Positions 1 to 6,010 of a DNA stretch of 8,781 nucleotides are shown one piece after another; position 1 is the first letter of the stretch; each line of letters opens with the position of its first letter. Source of the DNA: Ignavibacteria bacterium (lineage in GTDB: Bacteria; Bacteroidota; Ignavibacteria; Ignavibacteriales; Melioribacteraceae); NCBI GenBank assembly GCA_011049495.1, contig DSBF01000525.1:1-8781 (forward strand), written 5' to 3'. A program made the translations under genes and the position numbers. The notes under the pieces are model-generated. The model ran no database searches and had not been told where the DNA came from. It was given only the letters and a program-made list of their open reading frames with translations.

Positions 1-1
1 T

Positions 2-448
2 AATAAATTACGAACCGCCGGATTCTTTTATCTAACCGAAGTTTGGGAAGATTCAATTATGCCCGATGAAGAAGGAATTACACCGCAAGGTCTTGGTGCT
101 CCGAATATCAGAGCTTACAGAGAATTAGAAAACACTACTGCTATTCAAGCAAATGTTACTTTTAAAATTACACCTAAATGGAATTTCTTTACTTCGTTCA
201 CATACCTTAAAGCAACTCAACCTATTTTTGCATGGACTGCCGCAGGACCAGATTTATCAAAGAGTGCCGATGATATCGGAATGGAAATCGATTTCAAAAC
301 AAATTACAAATTAATGGACAAACTTACATTATCCTTTATGGGCGGATATTTTATTCCCGGAACCGGTGCACAATACTTAATTAACGGTAATGATAAAAAT
401 GATGATCCGGCGTATGAACTAAAAACAACAATCACATTTGCATTCTAA
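2..448 (+). CDS. Outer-membrane beta-barrel protein, 3' end (partial)
   Basis: The reading frame is open to the left edge of the window, so this is the last 148 or so codons of a longer gene; the first ATG, at 59, is probably an internal methionine. The fragment consists of alternating amphipathic strands with many aromatic residues and ends in the strand TITFAF with a terminal phenylalanine, the usual BAM recognition signature of an outer-membrane barrel. The pattern DIGMEIDFKTNYKL followed by a strand ending YFIPGTG resembles the C-terminal part of alginate-export/porin-like barrels. That family call is from memory of the pattern and is tentative. Only 21 bases separate its stop from the cytochrome gene, so it may be co-transcribed with the nap genes and serve as a porin for them, but no substrate can be read from the sequence. 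Confidence 0.8.
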   Translation, partial: NKLRTAGFFYLTEVWEDSIMPDEEGITPQGLGAPNIRAYRELENTTAIQANVTFKITPKWNFFTSFTYLKATQPIFAWTAAGPDLSKSADDIGMEIDFKTNYKLMDKLTLSFMGGYFIPGTGAQYLINGNDKNDDPAYELKTTITFAF

Positions 449-469
449 AAAAAGAAGAAGGATAGAATA

Positions 470-838
470 ATGAAAAATTTTTATTTGACTCTCCTATTAG
501 TTATTGCTGCTGCAATAGTTTCTTACGGATTTATCGGCGCTCAGCAATCTCAAGAAGGAGACAAACATCCCGATGTTGATTGGAATTTAAGCTGCCAAGA
601 GTGTCACTCTGAGATGACTCCCGATATTTATAAAGATTGGGAGATGAGTAAACATGGTGAAGTTGACTTTGGCTGCTACATTTGTCACGGCGACGGACAA
701 GAGACTTTCTACTCAAAGGGAAGCGATGAAAGATGCGCTGGTTGTCATGCAGCACAACTTGTAGAATTCGAGAAAACAAAATTTGAAAGTTGTTATGACT
801 GTCATAATGGTCATACACTTAAATTTCATAACGAATAA
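470..838 (+). CDS. napM: Small periplasmic tetrahaem cytochrome c, NapM-like
   Basis: A 122-residue exported cytochrome. Residues 1-24 form a Sec signal or anchor (hydrophobic 5-22, likely cut GA|QQ). Four CxxCH haem sites follow: CQECH (42-46), CYICH (69-73), CAGCH (89-93) and CYDCH (108-112). All eight cysteines are in these sites. There are exactly eight histidines: four proximal, plus H33, H62, H115 and H120, enough for bis-His ligation of four haems. Such proteins carry electrons in the periplasm. Placed immediately before napA, it most likely donates electrons to NapA, as NapM is thought to do in Desulfovibrio-type nap clusters where NapB is absent. The start at 470 has an AAGAAGG-type ribosome site 8-15 bases upstream. 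The alternative is an unrelated four-haem cytochrome of the c3/c7 or NrfH kind, but it lacks the NapC/NrfH membrane-anchor sequence pattern. Confidence 0.77.
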   Translation: MKNFYLTLLLVIAAAIVSYGFIGAQQSQEGDKHPDVDWNLSCQECHSEMTPDIYKDWEMSKHGEVDFGCYICHGDGQETFYSKGSDERCAGCHAAQLVEFEKTKFESCYDCHNGHTLKFHNE

Positions 839-857
839 GTTTTTGGAGGAATAATCA

Positions 858-3149
858 ATGAGTTTAAGTAGAAGAGATTTTTTACGCGCCTCCGCATTAT
901 CCGCCGCCGCTACAACACTCGGTATCGGTTCAATTTTTGGCAACGATGCATTTGCCAAAGCTAAAATTGATAAAACCGATTTTATGCAAGACAGCAAAGG
1001 TGTTCAGTGGCACAAGTCGGTTTGCCGTTTCTGCGGCGTTGGCTGCGGTGTAATGCTGGGCGTTAAAGACGGAAAACCCGTTGGAATTAGAGGTGATAAA
1101 GAAAATACCGTTAACAGCGGATTGCTTTGCGTGAAAGCCTTTTATCTACATCAAATGATAACAGCGAAGAACCGATTGCTTTATCCGATGATTAGAAAAA
1201 ACGGAAAACTAACAAGAGCAACTTGGGATGAAGCGCTTGATTTGGTTGCATCAAAGTTTTCCGAAATAAGAGACAAATACGGTCCCGATGCGTTGGCATT
1301 TTACGGTTCAGGTCAAGCCGAAACAGAAGAAACCTATGTTGCAAACAAATTATTCAAAGGTCATATAGGAACTAATAACGTAGAAGGCAACCCCCGTTTA
1401 TGTATGGCAAGTGCAGTTGGTGGTTATGTCAGTACATTCGGTGCAGATGAACCTATAGGTACTTATGATGATATTGAAAAATGCGATTTGTTTTTTATCG
1501 TCGGCAGCAACACTGCCGAAGCTCATCCCGTTCTTTATGATAGAATAGCGCAAAGAAAAAGACAAAACCCGAACGTAAAAATAGTTATTGTTGATCCGAG
1601 AAAAACACCAACAAATAAAATTGCCGATCTTCACCTTCAGGTAATACCCGGATACGACTTGGCAATAATCAATGCAATTGCCAAAATACTCATCGATGAA
1701 AATATGATTGATGAAAAATTCATCGAAGAATCTGTAAACTTTAGTAACGGCTCGGAAGCAATAACTTTTGATGATTATAAAAAATTCTTAGAAAAATATA
1801 CTCCCGAGTATGCCGCAAAACAATGCGGTGTTAAAGCCGAAGATATTGTGAAAGCTGCAAGGTTGTTTGGTCAAACACCGCGTGTTATGTCTATGTGGTG
1901 TATGGGCGTAAACCAAAGAGTTGCGGGCGTATTTCTCAATAACCTGATTCATAACCTTCACCTTTTAACCGGAAAACTCGGCAAAGATGGCTGTGATTCA
2001 TTTTCATTAACCGGTCAACCGAACGCTTGCGGCGGGGTTCGCGAAGGCGGAGGATTGTGTCACTTACTTCCGGGACACAGAGTTGTTGCAAACGAACAGC
2101 ACAGAAAAGAAATTGCCGAATTATGGAATGTCCCGCCTGAAAAAATTCAGCCTAAACCGGGTAAACACACTGTTGCAATGTTCGAGGCTTTAGGTACCGG
2201 AGATATCAAAGGAATATATATTCTTTGTACAAATCCAGCTCAATCAATTCCCAATCTTAGTAAATATCTAAAGGGTATGGAAGATGCCTTTATGGTTGTA
2301 GCAGAATCTTTCCATCCTTCGGAAACTTCTCAGGTTGCAGACGTAGTACTACCGGCAGCATTCTGGGGTGAAAAGGAAGGTGTTTACGGCTGTACGGAAA
2401 GACGTTCACAACATATGGCTCAAGCACTAAAACCATCGGGCGAAGCAAGATGGGACGGCTTCATTTTAGCCGATATAGCAAAACGTATGGGCTACGCAGA
2501 AAACTTTGAACAATTTACATCAGTAGAAGCTGTGTGGAGTGAATACATTAAATGCACCAAAGGAAAAGATATGGATTTAACCGGCGCTACTTTTTCACGA
2601 TTGAAAAAAGTGCGCGGTTTACGCTGGCCTGTTCCTTCGGAAGACCATCCCGGTACCACTCACCGCTTCACCGAAGGCGATCCGTACTTTCCGAAAGATA
2701 AAGCAGCGGGAAGGCGAATGTACTTTTATGCAAAACCCGACGGGAAAGCAGTAATATTTGCTCGTCCCGATAAAGGTCCTGAAGAACCTACATCAGCTGA
2801 ATATCCAATCGCATTAACTACCGGAAGAATTATGGAGCAATGGCATACAATGACTATGACCGGACAAATTCCTGAGTTAGTACGGGCAGCTCCTAATCCT
2901 TATGTTGAAATTAATCCCGAGGATGCAAAACAATGGGGTGTTAAAACAAGAGATAAAGTACGAATAGTAACAAAACGCGGTTCTCTAATTGTAGAAGCAA
3001 AAGTAGTTGACAGACCGAGGAAAGGAACTATCTTCGTTCCTTGGCATTGGCCTGAAAGCTTAACAAACATATTAACAATTGATGCTGTAGACCCCGGCTC
3101 GAAAGAACCCGAATACAAGGTGGCAGCTTGCAGAGTAGAGAAAGTGTAG
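858..3149 (+). CDS. napA: Periplasmic nitrate reductase, catalytic subunit NapA
   Basis: Reduces nitrate to nitrite in the periplasm using Mo-bisMGD and one [4Fe-4S] cluster. The 763-residue product begins with a twin-arginine signal (SRRDFLRAS, residues 4-12, predicted cut after AFA at 33). The cluster ligands are C56, C59, C63 and C91, followed by the conserved electron-relay lysine K93. The molybdenum ligand is C182 in NPRLCMASAV, the cysteine expected for NapA (formate dehydrogenases use Cys or Sec in other contexts). The molybdopterin oxidoreductase domain spans about 107-530. The C-terminal dinucleotide-binding domain begins near 645 with TTGRIMEQWHTMTMTG (654-669), a NapA hallmark. The length and many blocks (GTNNV, SFSLTGQPNACGG, SEDHPGT, EPEYK near the end) match the shorter monomeric Desulfovibrio NapA rather than the roughly 830-residue E. 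coli type. The start is supported by GGAGGA at 845-850. NapD follows, as expected for Tat and cofactor quality control. Confidence 0.96.
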   Translation: MSLSRRDFLRASALSAAATTLGIGSIFGNDAFAKAKIDKTDFMQDSKGVQWHKSVCRFCGVGCGVMLGVKDGKPVGIRGDKENTVNSGLLCVKAFYLHQMITAKNRLLYPMIRKNGKLTRATWDEALDLVASKFSEIRDKYGPDALAFYGSGQAETEETYVANKLFKGHIGTNNVEGNPRLCMASAVGGYVSTFGADEPIGTYDDIEKCDLFFIVGSNTAEAHPVLYDRIAQRKRQNPNVKIVIVDPRKTPTNKIADLHLQVIPGYDLAIINAIAKILIDENMIDEKFIEESVNFSNGSEAITFDDYKKFLEKYTPEYAAKQCGVKAEDIVKAARLFGQTPRVMSMWCMGVNQRVAGVFLNNLIHNLHLLTGKLGKDGCDSFSLTGQPNACGGVREGGGLCHLLPGHRVVANEQHRKEIAELWNVPPEKIQPKPGKHTVAMFEALGTGDIKGIYILCTNPAQSIPNLSKYLKGMEDAFMVVAESFHPSETSQVADVVLPAAFWGEKEGVYGCTERRSQHMAQALKPSGEARWDGFILADIAKRMGYAENFEQFTSVEAVWSEYIKCTKGKDMDLTGATFSRLKKVRGLRWPVPSEDHPGTTHRFTEGDPYFPKDKAAGRRMYFYAKPDGKAVIFARPDKGPEEPTSAEYPIALTTGRIMEQWHTMTMTGQIPELVRAAPNPYVEINPEDAKQWGVKTRDKVRIVTKRGSLIVEAKVVDRPRKGTIFVPWHWPESLTNILTIDAVDPGSKEPEYKVAACRVEKV

Positions 3150-3158
3150 TTAACCCTT

Positions 3159-3184
3159 GGGGGCTGGTTGTTCAGCCCCCTTTT
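3159..3184 (+). terminator. Intrinsic terminator or attenuator between napA and napD
   Basis: A perfect 8-base-pair GC-rich stem, GGGGGCTG (3159-3166) with CAGCCCCC (3173-3180), a 6-base loop and TTTT directly after (continuing TTTTATT). It starts 10 bases after the napA stop and ends just before the napD ribosome site. Inside an operon it would act as a partial terminator or as a 3' stabiliser of the napMA message, giving more cytochrome and reductase than maturation and membrane proteins. The T-run is short, so read-through is expected. Confidence 0.75.
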
Positions 3185-3202
3185 ATTGAAAGGAGATTTG
3201 TA

Positions 3203-3466
3203 ATGATTGTCGCAAGTATGATTATAAAGGCATTTCCCGAAAATATAGATGAAGTTATACTTAAATTAAATAATATACCGAATGTAACAACTTATGGTGT
3301 TCACAAAGAGGAAAATATTATTGTTTTAATCGAAGCTGATTCGGAAGACCAATTAAAAGATTTAGCAAGATATATTAATTCCGAATTTGATGGAATATTG
3401 GGAACATATCCGACTTTTGTTTCGGCTGATGAAAATTTTGACGAAGAAATTAAAACCGTTAATTAA
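3203..3466 (+). CDS. napD: NapD, cytoplasmic chaperone for NapA maturation
   Basis: An 87-residue small acidic protein with the NapD ferredoxin-like fold pattern: a first strand IVASMIIKAFPENID, a helix, a V-T-T-Y strand, then IIVLIEADSEDQLKDLARYI (the family's conserved LEADS-like strand and helix) and a final T-Y-P-T-F-V strand. NapD binds the twin-arginine signal of NapA in the cytoplasm, delaying export until the cofactor is inserted. The start at 3203 is chosen because AAAGGAG (3189-3195) lies 7 bases upstream; an upstream in-frame ATG at 3128 would overlap napA by 22 bases, run through the hairpin, and add 25 residues that do not look like NapD. It follows napA directly, which supports the call. 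Confidence 0.88.
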   Translation: MIVASMIIKAFPENIDEVILKLNNIPNVTTYGVHKEENIIVLIEADSEDQLKDLARYINSEFDGILGTYPTFVSADENFDEEIKTVN

Positions 3467-3483
3467 AGCTTTATAAAACCGTA

Positions 3484-3999
3484 ATGCTCAAATTTCTTCT
3501 GAATTATATTGAAAATGCAGTATCTGATAAATCTGTACTTAGACCGCCCGGTGCTGCTCCAGAAAATGAGTTTTTGAATAAATGTATTCAATGCAATAAG
3601 TGTCTGCAGATCTGTCCTTACGATAGTATTGTTGCTGCCGGATTGGAATTCGGTACAAGCTACGGTACGCCGATAATTATTGCTCGTGATGTTCCTTGTT
3701 ATTTATGCATGCTCTGTCCGCCCATTTGTCCAACCGGAGCTCTTGATAACGATCTTCTTGAAAAAGAAAAAGTTAGAATGGGCATTGCAAAGATAAATGA
3801 AGAAACTTGCTTACCTTATTTAGGAATTATTTGCCGAGCTTGCTTTGAGAATTGTCCTATATTTCGAAAAGCTATAATTCTTGAAGACGAAATGTATCCT
3901 AAAGTGGTTGAAAAATACTGCGTGGGTTGCGGTATTTGCGAACACGTTTGTCCGGTTGAAGGTTCTGCTATTATTGTAAAGAGTTATCATAATGTTTAA
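3484..3999 (+). CDS. napG: NapG-like ferredoxin with four [4Fe-4S] clusters, lacking a Tat signal
   Basis: A 171-residue polyferredoxin. The NapG hallmark LRPPGA (19-24) precedes four cysteine groups: C34/C37/C40/C44, C72/C75/C78/C82, C109/C117/C120/C124 and C146/C149/C152/C156, each fit to hold a [4Fe-4S] cluster. RDVPC (69-72) and ARMG-like VRMG (97-100) also match NapG. Canonical NapG is exported by Tat and passes electrons from NapH towards the periplasmic nitrate reductase. Here only 18 residues precede the LRPPGA block, with no RR motif and no hydrophobic segment. An upstream stop (TAA at 3460-3462) leaves no room for one, so the protein is predicted to stay in the cytoplasm unless carried across with a partner. 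No convincing Shine-Dalgarno precedes the ATG. Its stop overlaps the napH start by 8 bases. Family call is firm; location is uncertain. Confidence 0.85.
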   Translation: MLKFLLNYIENAVSDKSVLRPPGAAPENEFLNKCIQCNKCLQICPYDSIVAAGLEFGTSYGTPIIIARDVPCYLCMLCPPICPTGALDNDLLEKEKVRMGIAKINEETCLPYLGIICRACFENCPIFRKAIILEDEMYPKVVEKYCVGCGICEHVCPVEGSAIIVKSYHNV

Positions 4000-4840
4000 T
4001 TCTGAAAAGTTTTACAGAAATCTTAATAAATATAGAAAAGCAGTTCAGATATTTTCGATTCTATTTCTGATTGCAATACCAATATTGATTTTACTTGATA
4101 TCAGGTACATAATCGGGAATATGTATTCAATTAGTTTCTGGGATTTAAATATTGTCGATCCTTCAATGATGGTTCAAACAATAGTGCTTTCTAAAGAATT
4201 TTATGTACCGTTATTAATCGCAGCTTTAATACCAATAACGTTGGCATTAATATTTGGAAAGGTATTCTGTAGTTGGATGTGTCCTTATAATACTTTGCTT
4301 GAATTGTTTGAATTGCGTTGGCTGAAGAAAATTCAAAGAAAATTCTTTAATATAAAGAGAAAGAGTAACATTAATCCCAAACCATATGTTTATTGGATTA
4401 CTTATATAACGCTTATTCTAATAACGCTGATTGTTGGTATTCCTTTATTTACATGGATATCTATGCCGGGTATAATTTCTTCGGAAATATTTGCGGCAAT
4501 TGTTGGATTGGGAATTGGAGTAAACACAGTAATATTTGGAGTTGTTTTTTTATTTGAAGTAATAATCGGTAAAAGATATTGGTGTAAATATATTTGTCCA
4601 GTTGGGGCAACGTTATCATTAGTTAAAACAAAATATACAATGCATATTAATCATAATGAAGATATATGTAATTGTGCCGCGAAAGCGGAGCCATGCGGAA
4701 ATGATTGTCCGCTTGAATTAAACCCGAAAGAGAAAAATCTATATCCGTATTGTTTCAATTGCGGAAGATGTATAAAAGTTTGTGAAGTAACCGGCAATAA
4801 AGCATTATCGTTTTTATTCGTTAAGAAAAATAAAAAGTAA
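3992..4840 (+). CDS. napH: NapH, membrane iron-sulphur protein of the nitrate reductase system
   Basis: A 282-residue inner-membrane protein with four predicted helices (about 18-36, 70-92, 132-155 and 168-193). Two CxxxCP motifs end the second and fourth helices: CSWMCP (93-98) and CKYICP (198-203), the signature of the NapH/NosR/CcoG-type polyferredoxin family. A C-terminal domain carries two cluster sites: C226/C228/C235/C239 (the first group atypically spaced, C-x-C-x6-C-x3-C) and C254/C257/C260/C264. NapH is thought to take electrons from menaquinol and pass them through NapG. In this operon, without napC, it is the only visible membrane partner for quinol oxidation. It overlaps napG by 8 bases, so translation is probably coupled. 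The size is close to E. coli NapH (287). Confidence 0.9.
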   Translation: MFNSEKFYRNLNKYRKAVQIFSILFLIAIPILILLDIRYIIGNMYSISFWDLNIVDPSMMVQTIVLSKEFYVPLLIAALIPITLALIFGKVFCSWMCPYNTLLELFELRWLKKIQRKFFNIKRKSNINPKPYVYWITYITLILITLIVGIPLFTWISMPGIISSEIFAAIVGLGIGVNTVIFGVVFLFEVIIGKRYWCKYICPVGATLSLVKTKYTMHINHNEDICNCAAKAEPCGNDCPLELNPKEKNLYPYCFNCGRCIKVCEVTGNKALSFLFVKKNKK

Positions 4841-4850
4841 AGAGGTAATA

Positions 4851-5030
4851 ATGTTTGGTTCATTAGGAGCAACTGAAATACTAATTATCGTTTTTGCCCT
4901 TCTGCTTCTTTTCGGCGGTAAAAAATTACCCGAACTAGCGAAGGGAATTGGCAAGGGAATAAAAGAATTGAAAAGCTCAATGAAAGATGTTCACGATGAT
5001 ATTAGTATAGAAAAAGAGTTGAAGCAATAA
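4851..5030 (+). CDS. tatA: TatA/TatE-type twin-arginine translocase subunit
   Basis: A short 59-residue gene, easily missed. It begins MFGSLGATEILIIVFALLLL, the typical TatA layout: a short N-terminus with the F-G-x-L-G-x-x-E start, one hydrophobic helix (about 8-21), the F-G-x-K-K-L-P-E-L hinge (FGGKKLPEL, 21-29), then an amphipathic helix (AKGIGKGIKELKSSM) and an acidic tail. TatA oligomers form the passage for folded proteins; NapA here needs that route. AGAGGT (4841-4846) is a suitable ribosome site, and the gene starts 10 bases after napH, so it is the last gene of the nap operon. TatA and TatB cannot always be separated by eye, but the short tail favours TatA/E. No tatC is present in the window. 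Confidence 0.93.
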   Translation: MFGSLGATEILIIVFALLLLFGGKKLPELAKGIGKGIKELKSSMKDVHDDISIEKELKQ

Positions 5031-5091
5031 TATTTATTAACCAAAATGGATTTACCGAACCTTAGAATAAAATGAAATAGTTAAAAATAAA

Positions 5092-5276
5092 TTATTACTC
5101 CGAGCTTGATATCTAAGGAGCATTCTAAGATAAAAAGCCGAAGGGTTTGATGAGAAATCATCAGACCTCCCGATTCCCGCATAGCTGCGGGATGAATTGG
5201 AAAGGAGACATAGCAAACGCTATTACCGTAGTTAAGCGGTAATAAAAATAAACCTCGTCTCCGGACGAGGTTTTTT
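5092..5276 (+). promoter_or_regulatory. Candidate molybdenum cofactor (Moco) riboswitch with terminator platform
   Basis: A structured leader upstream of the membrane-protein/receptor operon. Blocks in order: ACTCCGAGC (5097-5105); an imperfect hairpin with ATCT...AGAT (5111-5132); GCCGAAGGG (5137-5145); TGATGA-GAAA-TCATCA (5148-5163); CCTCCC (5166-5171); TCCCGCA-TAGC-TGCGGGA (5175-5192); GGAAAGGAGAC (5199-5209); GCAAACGC (5213-5220). The set and order match my recollection of the Moco RNA motif (Rfam RF01055): CUCCGAGC, CCGAAGGG, CCUCCC, GGAAAGGAG and GCAAA. TTATTAC (5092-5098) can pair with GTAATAA (5239-5245) as a closing helix. Alternatively TATTACCG/CGGTAATA (5221-5228/5237-5244) forms a local hairpin. 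An intrinsic terminator follows, so ligand binding would probably switch the operon off. It does not fit the cobalamin, TPP, FMN or SAM-I motifs. The match is from memory, not a covariance search. Confidence 0.72.
5251..5276 (+). terminator. Intrinsic terminator of the riboswitch expression platform
   Basis: AACCTCGTC (5251-5259) pairs perfectly with GACGAGGTT (5264-5272) around a TCCG loop, followed by TTTTTT (5271-5276) and then GTTTT. It ends transcripts coming from the leader, and would also stop read-through from the nap operon, which has no other terminator after tatA. GTCTCC (5257-5262), covering half the left arm and most of the loop, is the exact complement of GGAGAC (5204-5209) inside the aptamer, giving a simple antiterminator when the aptamer is not folded. 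Confidence 0.87.
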
Positions 5277-5299
5277 GTTTTAAAGCAAAGAAGAAAACA

Positions 5300-5381
5300 A
5301 TAGAACACAGATGACACAGAAAAAATTGATAATCACAAATATCTGCAAAGATCGGGTTTTTCAGAACGGTCTTTGTTCTAT
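5300..5381. repeat. Inverted-repeat element with three-way-junction fold
   Basis: An 82-base segment closed by perfect 7-base ends, ATAGAAC (5300-5306) and GTTCTAT (5375-5381). Inside, CAGAT (5308-5312) pairs with ATCTG (5341-5345), and AAAGATCG (5347-5354) pairs with CGGTCTTT (5367-5374, one G-U pair), with only one unpaired base at two of the three junction positions. The left part (ACACAGATGACACAG) resembles intergenic dispersed repeats common in Bacteroidetes/Ignavibacteria-like genomes; this is an impression, not a search result. It lies between the riboswitch terminator and the first gene, so it would be in the 5' untranslated region of the operon. Confidence 0.45.
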
Positions 5382-5401
5382 GAAAGAATAAATAAAAGAA
5401 G

Positions 5402-6010
5402 ATGCCACAACTATTAAAAATAGAAAAGTTATCGGAAAGTAATTTAATTAACACGGCAGTATTTGCCGCGGTTTGGGGTTTGATGGAAATATCAATCGGC
5501 ACTTTTCTTCACGCATCAAAGATCCCTTTCCGCGGAGCAATAATGTCACTTGCAGCAATATTTATACTTGTCTCTGCAAGATCAGTACTAAATTACAAAG
5601 GATCGTTAATATTGCTGGGGATAGTAACAGCCACATTCAGATTATTTCTCGGCGTAGGTTTTAACATCACACCATTTGTAGCAATACTAATCGAATCACT
5701 GATAGCAGAAATAATTCTAAACAGAGTCGGTTACAGCAGAATTTCATCAGTGATAACCGGCGCCTCAGTAATGATATATACATTACTTCACGGACTAATA
5801 ATGCAAGCGGTATTTCTCGGAATGGATATATATAAGGTTTACTACGAACTAGTTCTGAGTTTTACAAACAAAATCGGTCTATCTGAAAACGTTGTATTAA
5901 TTGCACTTCTTACAGTGCCGGTCATTCACTTAACATTCGGAGCAATTTCGGCTTCGTTCGGTTATTCGGTCGGCAGACAAATACAGAAATTAATGGAGAA
6001 CGAAAAATGA
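5402..6010 (+). CDS. Six-helix membrane protein resembling an ECF-transporter S component
   Basis: A 202-residue integral inner-membrane protein with about six helices (roughly 15-35, 42-60, 66-86, 90-107, 113-140 and 163-190) and short loops. Size, topology and an A-x3-A pattern in the first helix (A19/A23) resemble substrate-binding S components of energy-coupling factor transporters, which bind vitamins or metals in the inner membrane. Blocks IPFRG (41-45), a charged ATFRLFLG (77-84) and an IESLIAE segment (97-103) suggest a conserved substrate or partner surface, but I do not recognise a named subfamily. The next gene is EcfT-like and starts within its stop codon (ATGA overlap), which supports the transporter reading. 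The ATG at 5402 is the first possible start, since an in-frame TAA lies at 5393; AGAAG abuts it with almost no spacer, so initiation may be weak. Substrate unknown; the leader RNA points to molybdenum. Confidence 0.6.
   Translation: MPQLLKIEKLSESNLINTAVFAAVWGLMEISIGTFLHASKIPFRGAIMSLAAIFILVSARSVLNYKGSLILLGIVTATFRLFLGVGFNITPFVAILIESLIAEIILNRVGYSRISSVITGASVMIYTLLHGLIMQAVFLGMDIYKVYYELVLSFTNKIGLSENVVLIALLTVPVIHLTFGAISASFGYSVGRQIQKLMENEK

Noticed and set aside
858..3149. Formate dehydrogenase or assimilatory nitrate reductase for the molybdoprotein
   Set aside because: A Tat signal, the NPRLCMASAV cysteine ligand, the W-H-T-x-T-M-T C-terminal block and adjacent NapD/G/H genes indicate NapA.
3128..3202. 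Upstream in-frame start for napD giving 112 residues
   Set aside because: It overlaps the end of napA, translates the terminator hairpin, lacks a ribosome site and adds residues unlike NapD; ATG 3203 has AAAGGAG at proper spacing.
5031..5091. Promoter for the leader RNA
   Set aside because: The stretch is AT-rich, but neither a sigma-70 pair with good spacing nor a TAnnTTTG box is convincing; none is reported.
5092..5250. Cobalamin riboswitch, considered because a BtuB-sized receptor follows
   Set aside because: The B12-box core (GCCACTG and AGxCAGGAGACCTGCC type blocks) is absent; GGAGAC alone is not enough, and the other blocks fit the Moco motif better.
5081..5317. 78-codon open frame on the minus strand over the leader
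   Set aside because: It lies wholly on structured non-coding RNA and resembles no protein family.
5161..5502. 113-codon open frame on the minus strand
   Set aside because: It runs antisense across the riboswitch, terminator, repeat and start of the S-like gene; the composition is Phe/Cys-rich as expected of a chance frame.
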